Assembly: GCF_003574445.1 (NCBI RefSeq)
Contig: NZ_KZ984569.1
Location: forward strand, 62,001-126,000
Reading direction: 5' to 3'
Source: Streptomyces sp. YIM 130001
GTDB taxonomy: Bacteria; Actinomycetota; Actinomycetes; Streptomycetales; Streptomycetaceae
Length of the DNA stretch: 64,000 bases
A program made the position numbers and the translations under genes. The notes beneath the pieces are model-generated. The model did no database searches. It was not told the DNA's origin and worked only from the letters and a program-made list of their open reading frames with translations. Shown one piece after another: positions 61,873 through 64,000 of this stretch. Numbering within the stretch: the stretch's first letter is position 1; every line of letters begins with the position of its first letter.

Positions 61873-61890
61873 GTTTCACCATGGTGGAAC
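61873..61890. promoter_or_regulatory. Near-perfect 18-bp inverted repeat between osaA and osaC
   Basis: GTTTCACCATGGTGGAAC, nine-base arms with one mismatch, lies 69 bp from the osaA start and 186 bp from the osaC start, in the divergent 271-bp region. Likely a regulator site; the binding protein is unknown. Confidence 0.5.
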
Positions 61891-62075
61891 CAGGCCATAA
61901 CACTTCGGCAGCTTCACACAAGGGGGTCCGCGCATCCCGGGCACTTTCCATGCAGACCGGCATCCGCGCGGACGGCGAAGGTAAGTAACCTGGCACCGGG
62001 CTGTCCAACCACCCCGGTCCGCCCGGCCTGGGCGGTGGCGAGAATTTACGGGCACCGGAGGGGCGGCCGCACACC

Positions 62076-64000
62076 ATGACCATGGGAGACCTGGGCGTAG
62101 ACACTGGCACGAGGAGTTCTGTGATCACCGCGCGGGCAGCTGCCAGCTTCGAACCGGTCGGACGGTCCGTCGCGACCGCCCGAAGTTTCGTCCGCGACAC
62201 CCTCCAGGGCTGGGGTTACGCGGATATCGTCGACGACGCCGTCGTCCTTACCAGTGAACTCGTGACGAACGCTGTCGTGCACGCCGGCACCACTGCCGAC
62301 GTCCTGTGCCTGCGCAGCGAGGACGGCGTCCGCATCGAGGTGGGGGACCGCTATCCGGAGCGCGAGATCCCGCTCCAGCCGAACCGGCTCAGCGCGCCCG
62401 ACCGTGAAGGCGGCCGCGGACTGCAGCTGTGCGCCGCACTCGCCACCCGCTGGGGAGTCGAGTACTCGCCGGCCCACAAACAGGTCTGGTTCCAACTCGA
62501 GCTTCCGCAGCGCCAGGTGGGCACCCGCACGGCCGGCCCCGCGCTGGCCACCGAACTGCTGCCGCTCGCCGACACCCAGATCCACGTCGCCGTGCTGCAG
62601 GTCTCCCGCCAGGGCACCATCTCCGCCTGGAACGAGGACGCCGAGGCGCTGTTCGGCTACTCGGCGGAGGAGGTCACCGGCAAGCCCCTCACCGACTTCG
62701 CCGCCTGGCCGCACACACCCGGCACCAGCACCGGAATCGCCGACGCCCTGCAGCTCTCCCGCTGGGAGGGCAGCTACGGCATCCGCGGCGTCGACGGCCG
62801 CGTCATGCCCGTCTACGCCTCGCACCTGCGGGTGCGCGACGCGGACGGCACCCCGTCCACCGTGTGCCTCCTGGTCCGCGACGACGAACGTGCCGTACTC
62901 CAGACCCCGTTGCGCGGCCAGTCCCAGTCGGACGGTTCAGCCCCGTTGAGCGAGCCGCACCCCTCCGACCCGTTCGACGCGTTCATCGGCTCCCCCGCGC
63001 CCGACGACCTCGACGGCCTGCTCCAACGCACCGTCGAGCGCGCCCGCGACATGCTCGACGGCGACGCGGCCTTCCTGCTCCTCGCCACGGACGACGAGAC
63101 CGAGCTCGAGGTCCGGGCGTCCACCGGCCTCCCCTCGGCCCGCCAGCGCTTCGCACGGGTCCCTGTGGAGGCGGGCACGGGACGCTACGGCTCCGCCCGG
63201 ATGCCGGCCGTCCACGAGGACCTCACGGCCGTACCCGGTGCGGCCCCACTGCTCAACGGCACGGGCATGCACTCCGTCGTGACCGTCCCGCTGAAGGTCG
63301 AGGGCCGCCTCACCGGCTCGCTCGGCGTCGCCGCCGAAGCCCCGTCCCGGTACTCCAACGAGGAAGCCCTGCGCCTCCAGTTCGCGGCCGACCGCATCGC
63401 GCTCGCCGTGGAGTCGGCCCGCCTGGGCGAGCTGGAGCGATTGCGCCGCGGCTCGCTGTCGTTCCTCGTCGAAGCGTCCGATCTGCTCGCCGGCACGCTC
63501 GACCGCGACCAGACACTGGCGCTGATGGCCCAGATGACTGTGCCGACCCTCGCCACCTGGTGCGCGGTGTACACGATCGCCGATCAGTCCTCCGAGCCGT
63601 ACCTGTCCTTCGTCCTGCACGAGGACGAGGACCGCATCGACGGGCTCAAGGCCCTGCTCTCCCGCATCGACCCGCCAGACCCGGTACCCACACCGGGCGC
63701 ACGGGTGTGGGCGGCACCCGCCGAAGCCGCACACCAGGCCGCCCTGCGCACATCGATGCGGAGCCTCGGCCTCGGTGAGACAACCAATCTCAGCGGCGGC
63801 ATCGGCACCACATTGAGCACCGCGTCGGCCGTCGGCGGCGAGACCGTCGTCCTGCCCCTGGTGGCCCGTAACCGCGTCATCGGCATGCTCACCCTCGGCA
63901 AACCGACCGACGAACACTTCCGGCAGGAGATCCTCGAGCTCGCCGAGGACCTCTCCCGCCGAGCCGCCCTGGCCCTGGACAACGCACGGCTGTACTCGGA
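62076..64000 (+). CDS. osaC: OsaC-type multidomain regulator (5' part)
   Basis: 641 codons are in the window and the frame remains open to the right edge. Domain order: RsbW-like anti-sigma kinase (about 25-145; ELVTNAVVHAG and EGGRGLQLC), PAS (about 165-280; SAWNEDAEALFGYSAEEVTG), first GAF (about 315-455) and the start of a second GAF (about 475 on); the family continues with a PP2C phosphatase. From memory the S. coelicolor homologue OsaC binds sigma-B and turns down the osmotic stress response. ATG at 62076 follows GGAGGGG at 12 nt, a little far; another ATG is at 62082. Confidence 0.85.
   Translation, partial: MTMGDLGVDTGTRSSVITARAAASFEPVGRSVATARSFVRDTLQGWGYADIVDDAVVLTSELVTNAVVHAGTTADVLCLRSEDGVRIEVGDRYPEREIPLQPNRLSAPDREGGRGLQLCAALATRWGVEYSPAHKQVWFQLELPQRQVGTRTAGPALATELLPLADTQIHVAVLQVSRQGTISAWNEDAEALFGYSAEEVTGKPLTDFAAWPHTPGTSTGIADALQLSRWEGSYGIRGVDGRVMPVYASHLRVRDADGTPSTVCLLVRDDERAVLQTPLRGQSQSDGSAPLSEPHPSDPFDAFIGSPAPDDLDGLLQRTVERARDMLDGDAAFLLLATDDETELEVRASTGLPSARQRFARVPVEAGTGRYGSARMPAVHEDLTAVPGAAPLLNGTGMHSVVTVPLKVEGRLTGSLGVAAEAPSRYSNEEALRLQFAADRIALAVESARLGELERLRRGSLSFLVEASDLLAGTLDRDQTLALMAQMTVPTLATWCAVYTIADQSSEPYLSFVLHEDEDRIDGLKALLSRIDPPDPVPTPGARVWAAPAEAAHQAALRTSMRSLGLGETTNLSGGIGTTLSTASAVGGETVVLPLVARNRVIGMLTLGKPTDEHFRQEILELAEDLSRRAALALDNARLYS

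Noticed and set aside
61873..61890. Resemblance of the inverted repeat to a parS site (GTTTCACGTGAAAC)
   Set aside because: Four extra central bases change the spacing of the half-sites, and the arms carry a mismatch; a ParB site is unlikely.
1..64000. Looked for tRNA genes, rRNA, insertion sequences, CRISPR arrays and riboswitches
   Set aside because: I saw no cloverleaf, transposase, regularly spaced repeats or known riboswitch cores. A covariance-model search would be the decisive test.

Overview
The window is a high-G+C actinobacterial chromosome segment, almost certainly Streptomyces. The G+C content and codon usage, GTG starts with GGAGG-type ribosome sites, and the gene content all point there. 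From memory, the order follows the Streptomyces coelicolor core-chromosome block from the siderophore gene cluster near SCO5800 through hflX, dapF, miaA, miaB, gluABCD, recA, lhr, clgR, rimO and ftsK to the osaA/osaB/osaC osmoadaptation locus near SCO5747. I see no phage, insertion sequence, CRISPR array or RNA gene. The window is mostly conserved core with a few accessory insertions.

Left part (1-15.1 kb): the 5' end of an IucA/IucC-type siderophore synthetase and a diaminobutyrate-type aminotransferase on the minus strand; two tandem paralogous lipoprotein trypsin-like proteases on the plus strand; then a minus-strand run of miaA, a small membrane protein, dapF, an RSH-family (p)ppGpp enzyme, an M1 peptidase and hflX. 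Two small plus-strand genes (a short conserved protein and an MT0933-type protein) and a LigB-like protein lie between miaA and miaB.

Middle (15.1-31.4 kb): miaB; a TAXI-type binding protein; the gluK/gluR two-component pair divergent from the gluABCD glutamate ABC transporter; a lower-G+C stretch with a small secreted protein; an FAD monooxygenase; a cysteine-rich leader peptide with a promoter that appears leaderless, in front of cysteine dioxygenase and a rhodanese; then recX-recA with a LexA-type box, a DHFR-like reductase, and the remains of a MmyB-type regulator.

Right part (31.4-64 kb): a NarL-type two-component pair, an MMPL exporter, an AI-2E family permease, DUF3046, a prenyltransferase-repeat-like protein, azlC/azlD with an AraC regulator, the giant helicase Lhr, a Nei/Fpg glycosylase, a short-chain dehydrogenase, Dps, the coupled rimO-pgsA-cinA genes with clgR, a RodZ-like protein, ftsK, and osaB, osaA and the start of osaC.

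The most unusual signals are: (i) a 10-bp palindrome (ACGCGCGCGT) that I find sixteen times between 15 and 40 kb, mostly between genes, and nowhere else in the window; (ii) the apparent leaderless cysteine-codon leader before cysteine catabolism genes; (iii) an array of about a dozen HAMP units in OsaA, repeating every 276 bp at DNA level; (iv) a strong hairpin between gluB and gluC.
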